From positions 558,001 through 622,000 of the forward strand of contig NZ_JAIVKK010000003.1 of NCBI RefSeq assembly GCF_020524005.1: a stretch of DNA of 64,000 nt, written 5' to 3'. The position numbers were made by a program, and so were the translations under genes. Shown here piece after piece: positions 37,465 through 47,160 of this stretch; positions within the stretch are counted from its first letter, which is position 1, and each line of letters opens with the position of its first letter. The notes beneath the pieces are model-generated. The model was not told the origin of the DNA, searched no databases, and saw nothing but the letters and a program-made list of their open reading frames with translations. The DNA comes from Microbulbifer aggregans (GTDB lineage Bacteria; Pseudomonadota; Gammaproteobacteria; Pseudomonadales; Cellvibrionaceae).

Positions 37465-38350
37465 CAGGGTTTAGACTGGAATCCAACCAGTAACGGTTTA
37501 CGGTAAACCGATCACCACCATCATAGTGGCCACTTTTCACCGTCGTAGCCGTGAGATAACCGGCTTCCATAACGAGCTCGACAACGTCCCGACTGTAATC
37601 GCCATATGGATAGGAGAAGTGGTTAATCCTGCTCCCCAACTTCTCTTCCAGGCGGAACTTGGACTGATTGATTTCCCGTCTTGCCTCATCGAGCGTTAAT
37701 TGACTCAGCCGGGGGTGAGAAAGCGTGTGAGATCCGATAGTTACCAGGGGATGGCGATGCAGCTCGGATGCTTTTTCCCAATCTAAGGCTCTGACTCTAA
37801 AAATGTCATCTGCGCTCACTCCCATACTCTCGAAGAGCTCACGGACATCCGCAACACCATTTATCTGGCTCTCAATGAAAGCATCAAGGGCCAATAGCGT
37901 TGCCTTTTTTTGTTCGCGGGTATGACATTCGTATTGATGTTGTCGCGCTCTCCATGAGAACTTTATGAAATCCGTTTTCGCGACGAAATCTTCCAGGATT
38001 CCAAAACAGTGATAACAGGTTTGATCGGGGTAACCCGTAACCAGATACAGACACGCAGGGACGTTCAGATCCTCAAGTAGCGGTAAAATCACCTCATAAA
38101 AATCGATATATCCATCGTCAAATGTCAGCGCAATTCGCTTGGCCCCTTTCGGGGCCTCGCTCAACAGTGCTTCATCAAGGCTTATGAACTGGTAGCCAGC
38201 ATGCCGCAGGTCGAGAATATACTTCCTCAACTTGCTTACCTGCAGCTCCATGCAAGCCACTTCTACCAGCTTTTGCTCATGAACTGCATCGGGAAGAACA
38301 CGATGCAAAGCCACAATATTGGTACTTCCGGAAAGATAGGTGTAATCCAT
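37457..38350 (-). CDS. NodB-type polysaccharide deacetylase
   Basis: A 297-residue carbohydrate esterase family 4 enzyme without a signal peptide, hence cytosolic. The metal-binding and catalytic motifs are present: TFDDGY near residue 95 (catalytic base Asp and metal Asp), SHTLSHPRL near 227 (metal histidines) and FSYPYGDYS near 259. These enzymes remove N-acetyl groups from amino sugars. Its cytosolic location and its place directly after the synthase gene (2-base gap) suggest it acts on a sugar precursor of the product rather than on the cell wall. Confidence 0.9.
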   Translation of the reverse strand: MDYTYLSGSTNIVALHRVLPDAVHEQKLVEVACMELQVSKLRKYILDLRHAGYQFISLDEALLSEAPKGAKRIALTFDDGYIDFYEVILPLLEDLNVPACLYLVTGYPDQTCYHCFGILEDFVAKTDFIKFSWRARQHQYECHTREQKKATLLALDAFIESQINGVADVRELFESMGVSADDIFRVRALDWEKASELHRHPLVTIGSHTLSHPRLSQLTLDEARREINQSKFRLEEKLGSRINHFSYPYGDYSRDVVELVMEAGYLTATTVKSGHYDGGDRFTVNRYWLDSSLNPVE

Positions 38351-38352
38351 AC

Positions 38353-41300
38353 TTACACCTTTTCTTTGTGAGCCGGGCGATTGGCTTCGACGGCAGTTCC
38401 ACCCAAATTTTCGGATATAGCGGCCTTGAGATGATCGATAGAATCCGGTTTGTAGACCTCACTGTTGTAGTTCATGTATACATCATAGGTATCTTCCCTG
38501 ATGTAGACTTCAAAATAGAAGAGGACCTGCCTGTTAAGGGCTTCACTGGCCCAGTACCTTCCCGAAACTTCACTGTCAAACCACTGTCCGAACGCCCATT
38601 CGTCATTTCTTACATCGAACAGTTTCCCATCCTGACGCAAGTGGTCCTCGCTAGTAGAAGGAACGATATTAATCGCCACCTGGGACGGAGAAATCGCTTT
38701 CATCTGCTCACGAACATGTTCATCACCACACATGAACTTAAGAACACCATATTCGCTATTCGCGTTCATACTCCGCGCCAACTGCTCGGCACAGTCATCC
38801 CGCGATGTATCCAGTAAGACTGGATAATCCTCGGTAAAGTAGCCAATAGTGTTGGAGGCATCTGGAAGAACTGCATCCTGGCGGCGGCCGTGGTGTTGCA
38901 AGTCAAACTGGAGCTTTCGAACTCCGGACCAGCTACTTATTGCCCGGGCAATTTCAAGGATTGCGCTGCGACTTTCGTCGACATTGGCCTTCCTTTGCCG
39001 CGTGATCTTGAGCACTTCAGTGCGACCGTTACCATAGCGATTATTGCCTGAGTTCAGTGGCGAATCTGTAGACAGCGGTTCAACGTCCTGCCACCCGGAA
39101 GCCAATATACCCTTGACCTTATCTATACAATTTTCAGTATTTGCGTATTCCGCGAGCTTGTGACTGTACTCAAACAGCGATCCGCCAAACAGTCGCGCGC
39201 TTTCTCCTTTCACTTGCGCATCGTAACTTTCAACTATCTGAGACAAGAACTGCATAGCACTCATTCCATCCATCAATAATTGATGGAACATGAGCAATAA
39301 AACCTTATCCCCGGAGTCCTCGGACTCTATGATTTTTATCTTCATCGGCGACGTATGCAGGTTAACGTCTCTAATCCACTCTGCGTACAGTGCCTCCTCC
39401 TTCAGGTTAACCAGAGTAACCGCTTCAACGATGTCTTTTGCAGTGATCTCGACTATCGTGGCGGAACCATATTGTTGGTCGATATCATTCACCACTCGCA
39501 GGCCATCATTAACAGCCAGAACGTCGTCCAGTGCACGCATAAATACTTGCAGATCGAAATCGCGGCTCAAAGCCCGGACAAAGCTCTTGGTCCAGTGATT
39601 AAGCTCCTTGTTATCGCAACCATCCAATAAGTTGTGATACACGCTGTAGCGGCTCGGGAGCCAGGGTATTTCGCCGGTCTGGCTCTGATCTGCTGCTTTA
39701 AATTCGGTAGCATCCGTTAAAAATTCTTCCACCAAATGGCCGGCGAGAGCCTTTGCAGAAGAGTACTTGGCCACCAGCGTACCGGGCAGTTTCATACCCA
39801 GTGCAGTTTGCATACGATTCTTGAACTCCATCGCCATCAGGGAGTTCAACCCGTACTCGAATACATTGCCGGTTGGTTCGATGGCCTCGGGAGAATCCAG
39901 GCCAAGCACATCAGCAAAGATTTCCCGACTCAACTGAATCAACAGCTGAGTTTTTTCTTCCGCACCAAGCTTGGTGAGAACGGATCGGTAATCAATGGCG
40001 GTCTGGGCTTCTTCCGGGTTGAAAAACTCGGAAAACACAGTCTTTTTCGCGGGTTCAGGGAATTGCTTGAGGATCCGGCCCCAGTCAAGATTGAATACGC
40101 CGCCCTGCGGCAGACGGTACCGAAGCAGTTGCTCCATTGCGCCCATGCCCTGATCGGTGGTGAGCGCCGCCATACCGGCATCTTCCATTCGCTGGATATC
40201 CCTGGCGTCCAGATTGGCTGCCATACCCGCATTGGCCCAGGGGCCCCAGTTTACGCTGAGCGCCGCAAAGCCCTGGCGCTGGCGCCAGTGGCAGAAGCTG
40301 TCCATAAAGGCGTTCGCGGCCGCGTAGTTACACTGGCCAGCCCAGCCAACAATTGCCGCAATCGAAGAAAAGCAGACAAACATGTCGAGGGTCAGATGCG
40401 CTGTGGCCTGATGCAGGTTGTACGTGCCAAGTACCTTCGGCTGCAGTACACGGTCGAATTGCTCGTCCGACTGCTGGGGAATTGTGCCATCGGCGAGTAC
40501 ACCTGCTGAGTGAATAACACCAGCAAGGGGAGGCAGATCGCGGCGGATACTGGCTACGACCTGCTCGATATCGTCGAGCCTGCATACATCCGCCTGCATA
40601 ACAGAAATGGCTACACCGGCACTTCTTACCTGTTCGATTTCGACCAAGGCTTCAGGTTTGGGTGCGCTGCGGCCGATAAGAACGACCGAGGTTGCGCCTC
40701 CGGCAGCCAGCCAATGCATTATTTCGAGCCCCAAGCCACCAAGGCCGCCAGTTACCAGATATGTGACATCCGGGCGAATCACTTCCGAATTGATTCGACT
40801 AATGGCGGTCTCTGGCCTGTCGCTGAAGGTGACAAGGCTGTCTGGCAAGTAGCCATGCTCCAGGGCACCGAGCACCGAGATCTCGTTTGTAACGGGAACA
40901 AGGCCCGCCCGGGCGGTTAGGCTGTCATCCAGTTGTTTCCTGAAAGTTTCGACGGGTTTCTGGACAAGAGCTCGCAATGAAATAGGGTGGTAGATCGCAG
41001 ACTTGTCACACAGTATTGCGAAAAGGTCTTCCGGCAGCTGTTCAGGCTTGGCGGCGACATCCAGCCAGCGACCGCCCTCTTCCAGTAATTCCAGTGCTTT
41101 GTCACGCGCATCGAAGTCGCCGCGGAAGACTACCGCTTGATACCCGTTGCCGCCGTTACTTTGCCGTGCCTCCCTCACCAGATCCGGATCATCGGCCGAT
41201 ACCGCGAATACATTTTCAGCACGTGCCTGCGCCAGGTGCTCCGCATGGTGGCTGCAGAAGCAAATATTAATTCCGGACTCTTCTGCAAACCGTGACAGCC

Positions 41301-44300
41301 CGCGGGTAAATGCATCCCAGTCGCCAGTCACAAAAATACTTGCGCGATTCGAGTCTGTTCGCAACAGCTCTATAACATGAGCCGCGAGAAGGCTGGAGGT
41401 CAAACCCACACTTTGAATGGCATCTCCCTGCCAGGGTACAGTCCGTTCCGCATCGACGAGGAGCTGCGAACGGGGCGCCTGTTCTGTCAGGGCATATACC
41501 CGCTCTCCGAGAAACTGGGGATCCAGCGAGCCGGTGACCTGTCCAATAACCCCATAAACCGGACGGCCGCTAGTGCCAGCATCGATAGCAAAGGTTTCTA
41601 CACGGATTACCAGCTCGCCATCGCCTGGTGTCAACTGTGGTTCCCGAACGGCCAATAAGCCGTTATTACCGTCTCTGGTATCGAGGCTGAATTGCTCATC
41701 CTCGCGAAGTTCTGTTAACGAATCACAGTTCGACTGCATCACCGCCGGAGTCAGCTGTCGCAAGCGGTTTGCGTACAGGTCACCATTTCGGCAAGCCACT
41801 TCCTGCTCGTAGCCCGGGCCGGCCAGCCACTCAGCTAAAGCAGCAAGCGAGTTATCAATTGGGGCTCGGTCGAGATCAGCCAGCGTCACCTTGAAGTCAG
41901 GGAACTCGGAGCCAAATACTCGGGCAAATCCCCACACAGCAGCCTGCGCAGGTGCCATATTCCGGTCAGCGGCAATAACCCCCTGAGCATTTTCGGTAGC
42001 AAATATCAGTGCGGTCTGGTGCGCCCACTCAATTTCTGAAATCGCCTGAGCAAGCTTCAGGGTAACCTGGCTTTGCGAGAGGACCTGCTGGTAGTCGAGG
42101 GAATCACCAACAAAATCGAGAGCCAGCAGGTTGAAGATATGACTCGTGCGCTTTGCGTACTGCGGCAACTGCGTCAGACCGTCCTGTAAATTATCCGGGT
42201 CGAATACGATGGTTTCGACGTTATCCCAACGTGTCCGAAGATAATCCTCGATCTCAACCGCTCGTGTAGAACTTCCGCGTAAAACCAGCCAGTTAGCCGT
42301 ACTAGTATCAGCGCCTTCATCTACCTCAAGTGCTTGCCATAAATAGTCATAACAAAGGTCATTACTCCCCTGAAGGCGCTCTTGCATATTACTCGCCTTC
42401 AAAGTAATGCCGGATATTTTGACGAGCAGATCCCCGCTTTCATCAAGCAGCGCAACATCACCCACAATTTCCGACTCACTTCGACTGCGCGAGGTCAGAT
42501 AGCCATAACATCGACCGGAGGGCGCTTTCAGGTAATTCAAGCGCTCGATAGCAACCGGCAGATAGCCCGATTCAATAGTTGGGAAAAGCCCCTGGAATGC
42601 GCTATCCAGAATACACGGATGCAACAGGTAATCTTCGGAAGATTTCAGAACGGAATCGCTCGGCATAATTTCGACAAGAGACGAATCCTTGTCAAACCAG
42701 CAACGCTGCACGGCCTGAAACTCCTCCTCATAGTGCAGGCCAAGTGCTCGACAATGCTGGTAAAAATCGTCCTTGTTGTACTCGCTTTCCATACTGGCGA
42801 TGAGCTTCGGCAGGTCTATCGGTGCCTCGTCTGCTACCGAGTCCGGCGCATCATGTACCTGACCGTCACTGAAGATCCGCCACTGGCGATCATCGTTATC
42901 CTGAACACGAATCGCGTAGCGCCCGGAATTCTGGTCCAGGTGTGTCTCAACAAGAGTGGCAGCGCTGTCATTCAGGAACAGCGCTCGCTTGAATTCCACT
43001 TGTTTCAAACTGACCGCGTCAGAGGAAACCAGATCCTTCCCTGCGCGCAGGGCCATCTCGATATACGCCGCGCCGGGAAAAACTGGCTCGCCTTCGACCT
43101 TGTGTCCACGGAGGTATGTTTGCTGCTGAAGGTCGATTGAGCTGTGCCAGATTAACGCGGTTGAATTGAGGGGTGCTCCGAGTAGTTCGTGCACCGGAGC
43201 ATCAAAACCGCCCTGTTTACGGACATTTTTCAGTCGAGAGGCTGCGACGTCCTCTGTCTCATGCCAGTAGCGTGCGTGCTGCCACGCATAGTTCGGGATG
43301 GGAACAACCTTCGCAGAAGCCTGTGGATACAGCACTTCCCAATCGATGTCGTAACCCACAGATTGCAGCCCTGCGATCGCCATTACCGCCATCAAAGCGT
43401 CATCCTGATCGCGCTTGAGGGTAGTGACCACACCGCCGCTATTCATATTTCGTTCGATATTCTTGGAAATGGAGCTAGCCAAGGCAGCGTGGGGCGCTAT
43501 TTCCAGAAAGGTCCCGTAACCATCTTTGGCAATACGCTCAATCGCTCTTTTGAACAGTACGGGCTCTCGCACATTTTCCGGCCAGTACTCACAGCCGAAA
43601 TCTCCCTCCTTCGCCAGCTCGCCGGTTACGGTCGAATAAAGCGGCGTGTGCGGCTTCTGCGGCTTGATATCTTTCAGCGCATCAATGAGCGGTGTCTTGA
43701 GGCGATCCATCACCGGGCTGTGATAGGGAACCGCTACTTTCAAAAAGCGCGCAAAGATCCCTTCCTGATCCAGTTTTTCGGAAATTTTCTCGAGTTCGGC
43801 TTCATCACCTGCCAGCGTCAACGCTTCCTCGCTGTTGATCGCGGCGATGGAAACCTTGTCTTCAATTCCAGACAGATATGGCTTCAGCTCTTCTTCTGTA
43901 AGAGCGACGGCCAGCATCTTGCCGAGTCCCTCTGTAGTGTGCTGCAGTGAGCTACGGTGATAGATGACTTTAATAGCATCATCAAAGCTGAGCGCGCCCG
44001 CCACGTACGCAGCTGCCACTTCTCCAGCGCTATGTCCAACAACGGCATCGGGTTTTACACCCCAGCTTGCCATCAACTCTGCAAGAGCATACTGGGAAGC
44101 AAAAATCGCCGGCTGTGCAATAAATGTGGTATGGATACGGTCAGGATCTTCACTGTTGTAAAGTTCATCTACGAGACTCCAGCCGGAGTACTGTTTTAGC
44201 GCTTCACTACAGCGATCAATAGCCGTTTTGTAAACCGGTTCCTGTCGATAAAGTTCCAGTCCCATCTTTGCCCACGTCGTTCCCATTCCCGAGAACGTAA

Positions 44301-45966
44301 AGCAAACCCGTTTTCCATCGTCAGTGTTGACGGAGCCGGACGCATAGTTGGCACTCGCCGATCCCGCCAGGAAATCCTCCAGAGCCATGACCAGTTCTTG
44401 CTTGCTCTTCCCGCTAGCAATAAGACGATATTTGAAGTGCTCGCGCTTGTTCGCCGCGGTGTAGCAGATATCCTGCAGGTCAGCAGCATCTTCCCGGTCT
44501 TCGCTATCAAGAAGGTAGTCAATCCACTTCTCTGCCTGGTCTTTTAGCCCCTTCTCTGTTTTCGCACTGACAGGCAAAAGATGAAAGTCGCCATTGGCAA
44601 GTGACGATTGGCAGCAATGCTCATCGGCTTTTACTGGAGCCTGTTCAATAACCACATTCGCGTTAGTACCGCCAAAACCGAACGAGTTCACAATGGCGCG
44701 ACGCTTCTCTCCCGCGATATCCGGCCACGGAGTATTCTTCGCGAGAATGTCGATATTGAGGGTTTCGGGGTTTATTTCCGGATTGACCTGATTGAAATGA
44801 ATGTTTCCAGGGATAACCCCGTGCTTCATTGACATTACCGTTTTAATCAAGCCAGCGACACCGGCGGCAGCCTCTGTGTGGCCAATATTGCTTTTAACAG
44901 AGCCAATCGCACAGCGGCTTACGCGCGCCGTATCCTGCCCCAGCAAACTACCCAATGCATTGACTTCGATCGGGTCTCCTACCGCAGTGCCGGTTCCATG
45001 TGCTTCCGCATACTGGATAGCATGGGCAGGGATTTCTGCAAACGACAATGTCTTGGTGAGCAGTTTCTTCTGGGACTCACCGTTCGGCACTGTTATGCCG
45101 ACGGTGTGGCCATCCTGATTTGCACCGCTCGCTTTAATGACCGCCAGGATATTATCGTTATCCGAGATCGCATCGGATAACCGCTTGACCATAACCAGCC
45201 CGGCTCCCTCACTGCGCACATAACCATTTGCAGAAGCATCAAAGCTCTTGCAACGGCAATCGGGAGACAACATTGAAGCTTTGCAGATAGAAACTGTGAG
45301 TTCGGGTCTCAACAGAATATTTACCCCTCCGGCGATGGCATAGCGACTATCACCATTGAGCACAGCCTTACAGGCCAAATCCAGAGCAACCAGGGATGAA
45401 GAGCACGCAGTATCCAGTGTGATACTCGGCCCGGTAAAATCGTACGCGTAAGAAATACGATTCGACGTCAATGTCATGGATGGCCCGGTGGCCGAGTGGC
45501 TGCTGATATTTTCGTGGGCCATGGGGTCGAGCTGAATTTGCTCATAGTCATGCATGAATTGACCGATATAGACCGCGGTGTCACTACCTTTCAGGTCACT
45601 AGACTTTAAGCCCGAGTTCTCAATCAGCTCCTGCGTGAGCTCAAGCAACCAGCGGTGCTGTGGATCAATGTGGGGGGCCTCTTTAGGAGAAATTCCGAAA
45701 AATTGTGGATCGAACTGATCAAGTCCTGTTATGAATCCCCCCTGGTTCACAAACATTTTTCCGACCTTTTCTCGATCGGTATCGTAGTAAGCTTCCGAAT
45801 CCCAACGGTCAGCAGGAACATCGACAATCCCATCCCCACCGTTCAATAGAAATTCATAAAATTCTTCCGGACTGTTGTTACCGCCTGGCAAGCGGCAGGA
45901 CAAACCGATAATTGCGATATCTGTACTTTTGACAGCGCTGTCTTTCATAACCAGATCCAAATCCAT
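38353..45966 (-). CDS. Type I polyketide synthase KS-AT-DH-psiKR-ER0-KR-ACP-C
   Basis: A 2537-residue single-module, probably iterative synthase. KS at 15-440 with C188 (DTACSSS), H323 and H363. AT at about 555-850 with S646 (GHSAGE). DH at about 922-1195 with H955 and D1121. A structural pseudo-KR at about 1200-1410. An enoyl-reductase-like part at about 1425-1725 without the NADPH-binding glycine motif. KR at 1730-1970 with TGGLGGLGLE and Y1881. ACP with S2042 in GLNSL, where GxDSL is usual. The last 430 residues are a condensation domain with F-HQLLMDG (catalytic H2228), in which the first of the usual two histidines is Phe. There is no methyltransferase, adenylation or thioesterase domain. 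The start is uncertain; an ATG at 45948 is also possible. Confidence 0.93.
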   Translation of the reverse strand: MDLDLVMKDSAVKSTDIAIIGLSCRLPGGNNSPEEFYEFLLNGGDGIVDVPADRWDSEAYYDTDREKVGKMFVNQGGFITGLDQFDPQFFGISPKEAPHIDPQHRWLLELTQELIENSGLKSSDLKGSDTAVYIGQFMHDYEQIQLDPMAHENISSHSATGPSMTLTSNRISYAYDFTGPSITLDTACSSSLVALDLACKAVLNGDSRYAIAGGVNILLRPELTVSICKASMLSPDCRCKSFDASANGYVRSEGAGLVMVKRLSDAISDNDNILAVIKASGANQDGHTVGITVPNGESQKKLLTKTLSFAEIPAHAIQYAEAHGTGTAVGDPIEVNALGSLLGQDTARVSRCAIGSVKSNIGHTEAAAGVAGLIKTVMSMKHGVIPGNIHFNQVNPEINPETLNIDILAKNTPWPDIAGEKRRAIVNSFGFGGTNANVVIEQAPVKADEHCCQSSLANGDFHLLPVSAKTEKGLKDQAEKWIDYLLDSEDREDAADLQDICYTAANKREHFKYRLIASGKSKQELVMALEDFLAGSASANYASGSVNTDDGKRVCFTFSGMGTTWAKMGLELYRQEPVYKTAIDRCSEALKQYSGWSLVDELYNSEDPDRIHTTFIAQPAIFASQYALAELMASWGVKPDAVVGHSAGEVAAAYVAGALSFDDAIKVIYHRSSLQHTTEGLGKMLAVALTEEELKPYLSGIEDKVSIAAINSEEALTLAGDEAELEKISEKLDQEGIFARFLKVAVPYHSPVMDRLKTPLIDALKDIKPQKPHTPLYSTVTGELAKEGDFGCEYWPENVREPVLFKRAIERIAKDGYGTFLEIAPHAALASSISKNIERNMNSGGVVTTLKRDQDDALMAVMAIAGLQSVGYDIDWEVLYPQASAKVVPIPNYAWQHARYWHETEDVAASRLKNVRKQGGFDAPVHELLGAPLNSTALIWHSSIDLQQQTYLRGHKVEGEPVFPGAAYIEMALRAGKDLVSSDAVSLKQVEFKRALFLNDSAATLVETHLDQNSGRYAIRVQDNDDRQWRIFSDGQVHDAPDSVADEAPIDLPKLIASMESEYNKDDFYQHCRALGLHYEEEFQAVQRCWFDKDSSLVEIMPSDSVLKSSEDYLLHPCILDSAFQGLFPTIESGYLPVAIERLNYLKAPSGRCYGYLTSRSRSESEIVGDVALLDESGDLLVKISGITLKASNMQERLQGSNDLCYDYLWQALEVDEGADTSTANWLVLRGSSTRAVEIEDYLRTRWDNVETIVFDPDNLQDGLTQLPQYAKRTSHIFNLLALDFVGDSLDYQQVLSQSQVTLKLAQAISEIEWAHQTALIFATENAQGVIAADRNMAPAQAAVWGFARVFGSEFPDFKVTLADLDRAPIDNSLAALAEWLAGPGYEQEVACRNGDLYANRLRQLTPAVMQSNCDSLTELREDEQFSLDTRDGNNGLLAVREPQLTPGDGELVIRVETFAIDAGTSGRPVYGVIGQVTGSLDPQFLGERVYALTEQAPRSQLLVDAERTVPWQGDAIQSVGLTSSLLAAHVIELLRTDSNRASIFVTGDWDAFTRGLSRFAEESGINICFCSHHAEHLAQARAENVFAVSADDPDLVREARQSNGGNGYQAVVFRGDFDARDKALELLEEGGRWLDVAAKPEQLPEDLFAILCDKSAIYHPISLRALVQKPVETFRKQLDDSLTARAGLVPVTNEISVLGALEHGYLPDSLVTFSDRPETAISRINSEVIRPDVTYLVTGGLGGLGLEIMHWLAAGGATSVVLIGRSAPKPEALVEIEQVRSAGVAISVMQADVCRLDDIEQVVASIRRDLPPLAGVIHSAGVLADGTIPQQSDEQFDRVLQPKVLGTYNLHQATAHLTLDMFVCFSSIAAIVGWAGQCNYAAANAFMDSFCHWRQRQGFAALSVNWGPWANAGMAANLDARDIQRMEDAGMAALTTDQGMGAMEQLLRYRLPQGGVFNLDWGRILKQFPEPAKKTVFSEFFNPEEAQTAIDYRSVLTKLGAEEKTQLLIQLSREIFADVLGLDSPEAIEPTGNVFEYGLNSLMAMEFKNRMQTALGMKLPGTLVAKYSSAKALAGHLVEEFLTDATEFKAADQSQTGEIPWLPSRYSVYHNLLDGCDNKELNHWTKSFVRALSRDFDLQVFMRALDDVLAVNDGLRVVNDIDQQYGSATIVEITAKDIVEAVTLVNLKEEALYAEWIRDVNLHTSPMKIKIIESEDSGDKVLLLMFHQLLMDGMSAMQFLSQIVESYDAQVKGESARLFGGSLFEYSHKLAEYANTENCIDKVKGILASGWQDVEPLSTDSPLNSGNNRYGNGRTEVLKITRQRKANVDESRSAILEIARAISSWSGVRKLQFDLQHHGRRQDAVLPDASNTIGYFTEDYPVLLDTSRDDCAEQLARSMNANSEYGVLKFMCGDEHVREQMKAISPSQVAINIVPSTSEDHLRQDGKLFDVRNDEWAFGQWFDSEVSGRYWASEALNRQVLFYFEVYIREDTYDVYMNYNSEVYKPDSIDHLKAAISENLGGTAVEANRPAHKEKV

Positions 45967-45970
45967 TTAT

Positions 45971-46861
45971 TTAAGCTAAAGAGGGTTCCGCACATGCTTT
46001 CGGGTATTGCCTTTCAATACCGAGTATCTCCTGCCACGTCAGGGACTTCAGGGTCTGATACTCGCTCTCGGAATGCTTCCTGCAGATGTATTGAATATTA
46101 TTTCTTGAGTCGCGTACTTTTTGTTCCGCGTCCTTTTCATGTGGCGCATGTACGGCTTCCATGCCTGGAAGAACACGAAATTTACAGCCGCTTTTCTGCA
46201 GGCGAATACCAAGTTCGACGTCCTCTCCGCCCCAGGAATTGAACCATTCATCAAAGCCGTTTATTTTTATCAATTCACCGCGCTTTACCGATGCATTGCC
46301 GGTCCAGAACGCCACCCATGCCCCGTACCTATTGAGGTCCTTTCCCATCAACTTGCTAAACATCTCAAAACGGCAATCATATAGTTCCGGAGAAATACTA
46401 AGCATGGGGAATACTTTGTCGGCAGGGTACGACAAGATCTCACTTAACTTATTAAAATTGCTCGAACAGAACTCATTCACACCATAAGACAACCCGATAA
46501 CAACCTCTCTACCGAACTGTGAGTGCGACTTCAGGTGTTCATCCAGGAGGTTCCTGGAAGCAATCATTCCAGAGTCAAAAAACAAAACGATTTCATACTT
46601 AGCCTGAATGACCCCCAGGTTTCTGGCTGACGCTACGCGAAACCCAAAGTCCGGCTGATAGAGATACAGAATGTTTATTCTGTCTTTATACTTAGGTATT
46701 ACTTCAAATGTGTTATCAGAGGAACCATCATCAACAACAATTACTTCATACAACGATTTATCAAGACTCTGGTCACAGAGTGAATCAAGAGTTTTTTCAA
46801 GTAAATCCCTGTAATTGTAGGTTGGAATAACAACACTAATCCCTTCAAAATCCTTTTTCAT
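45971..46861 (-). CDS. Family 2 glycosyltransferase of the polyketide locus
   Basis: A 296-residue GT-A fold glycosyltransferase: SVVIPTYNYRDLLEKTL at the N-terminus, VVDDGSSDNT near residue 42 and the C-terminal NGFDEWFNSWGGEDVELGIRL block typical of galactosyltransferase/chondroitin-synthase-like domains. The usual metal-binding DxD is replaced by FFDSG near residue 93, which may alter metal use. It is soluble, with no membrane segment. It is the first gene of the operon and ends 4 bases before the synthase start, so attachment of a sugar to the product or its acceptor is likely. Confidence 0.88.
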   Translation of the reverse strand: MKKDFEGISVVIPTYNYRDLLEKTLDSLCDQSLDKSLYEVIVVDDGSSDNTFEVIPKYKDRINILYLYQPDFGFRVASARNLGVIQAKYEIVLFFDSGMIASRNLLDEHLKSHSQFGREVVIGLSYGVNEFCSSNFNKLSEILSYPADKVFPMLSISPELYDCRFEMFSKLMGKDLNRYGAWVAFWTGNASVKRGELIKINGFDEWFNSWGGEDVELGIRLQKSGCKFRVLPGMEAVHAPHEKDAEQKVRDSRNNIQYICRKHSESEYQTLKSLTWQEILGIERQYPKACAEPSLA

Positions 46862-47005
46862 TCGACACAGACCTTAGTAAAACTTAAACCCAGCCAACTC
46901 AAAAACGCCATTATTAAAATATTTTCTATCACAGAAAATGTGACAGGATTCTTTAAGTAACCCAAAGCGATTTATTCACATACAAAGTAAAACCAACGTA
47001 CCAAA

Positions 47006-47029
47006 ATCAACAAAACTTATGTTGTTGAT
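47006..47029. promoter_or_regulatory. Palindrome in the divergent promoter of the polyketide locus
   Basis: ATCAACAA and TTGTTGAT form perfect 8-base arms around an 8-base spacer, between the divergent glycosyltransferase operon and the enoyl-reductase gene. It could be the operator for coordinated control. No regulator gene lies in the locus. The surrounding 46862-47160 is AT-rich and holds nothing else I can name. Confidence 0.45.
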
Positions 47030-47160
47030 AGATGCGCCACAAGGTTACCGATCCAAGAAAAACGTGATTTAATGAATTGAACGTCACCCAAGTAAAGCGC
47101 GTTTTTCTTCTTGGCGCGTTCATCATCCAAGTTTTGTGCTGCACTTCTCTGGCAGGTTTT

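Noticed and set aside
46935-46955. CRP site in the divergent promoter of the polyketide locus
   Set aside because: The halves are ordered TCACA then TGTGA, the reverse of a CRP site, and the spacing is five bases.
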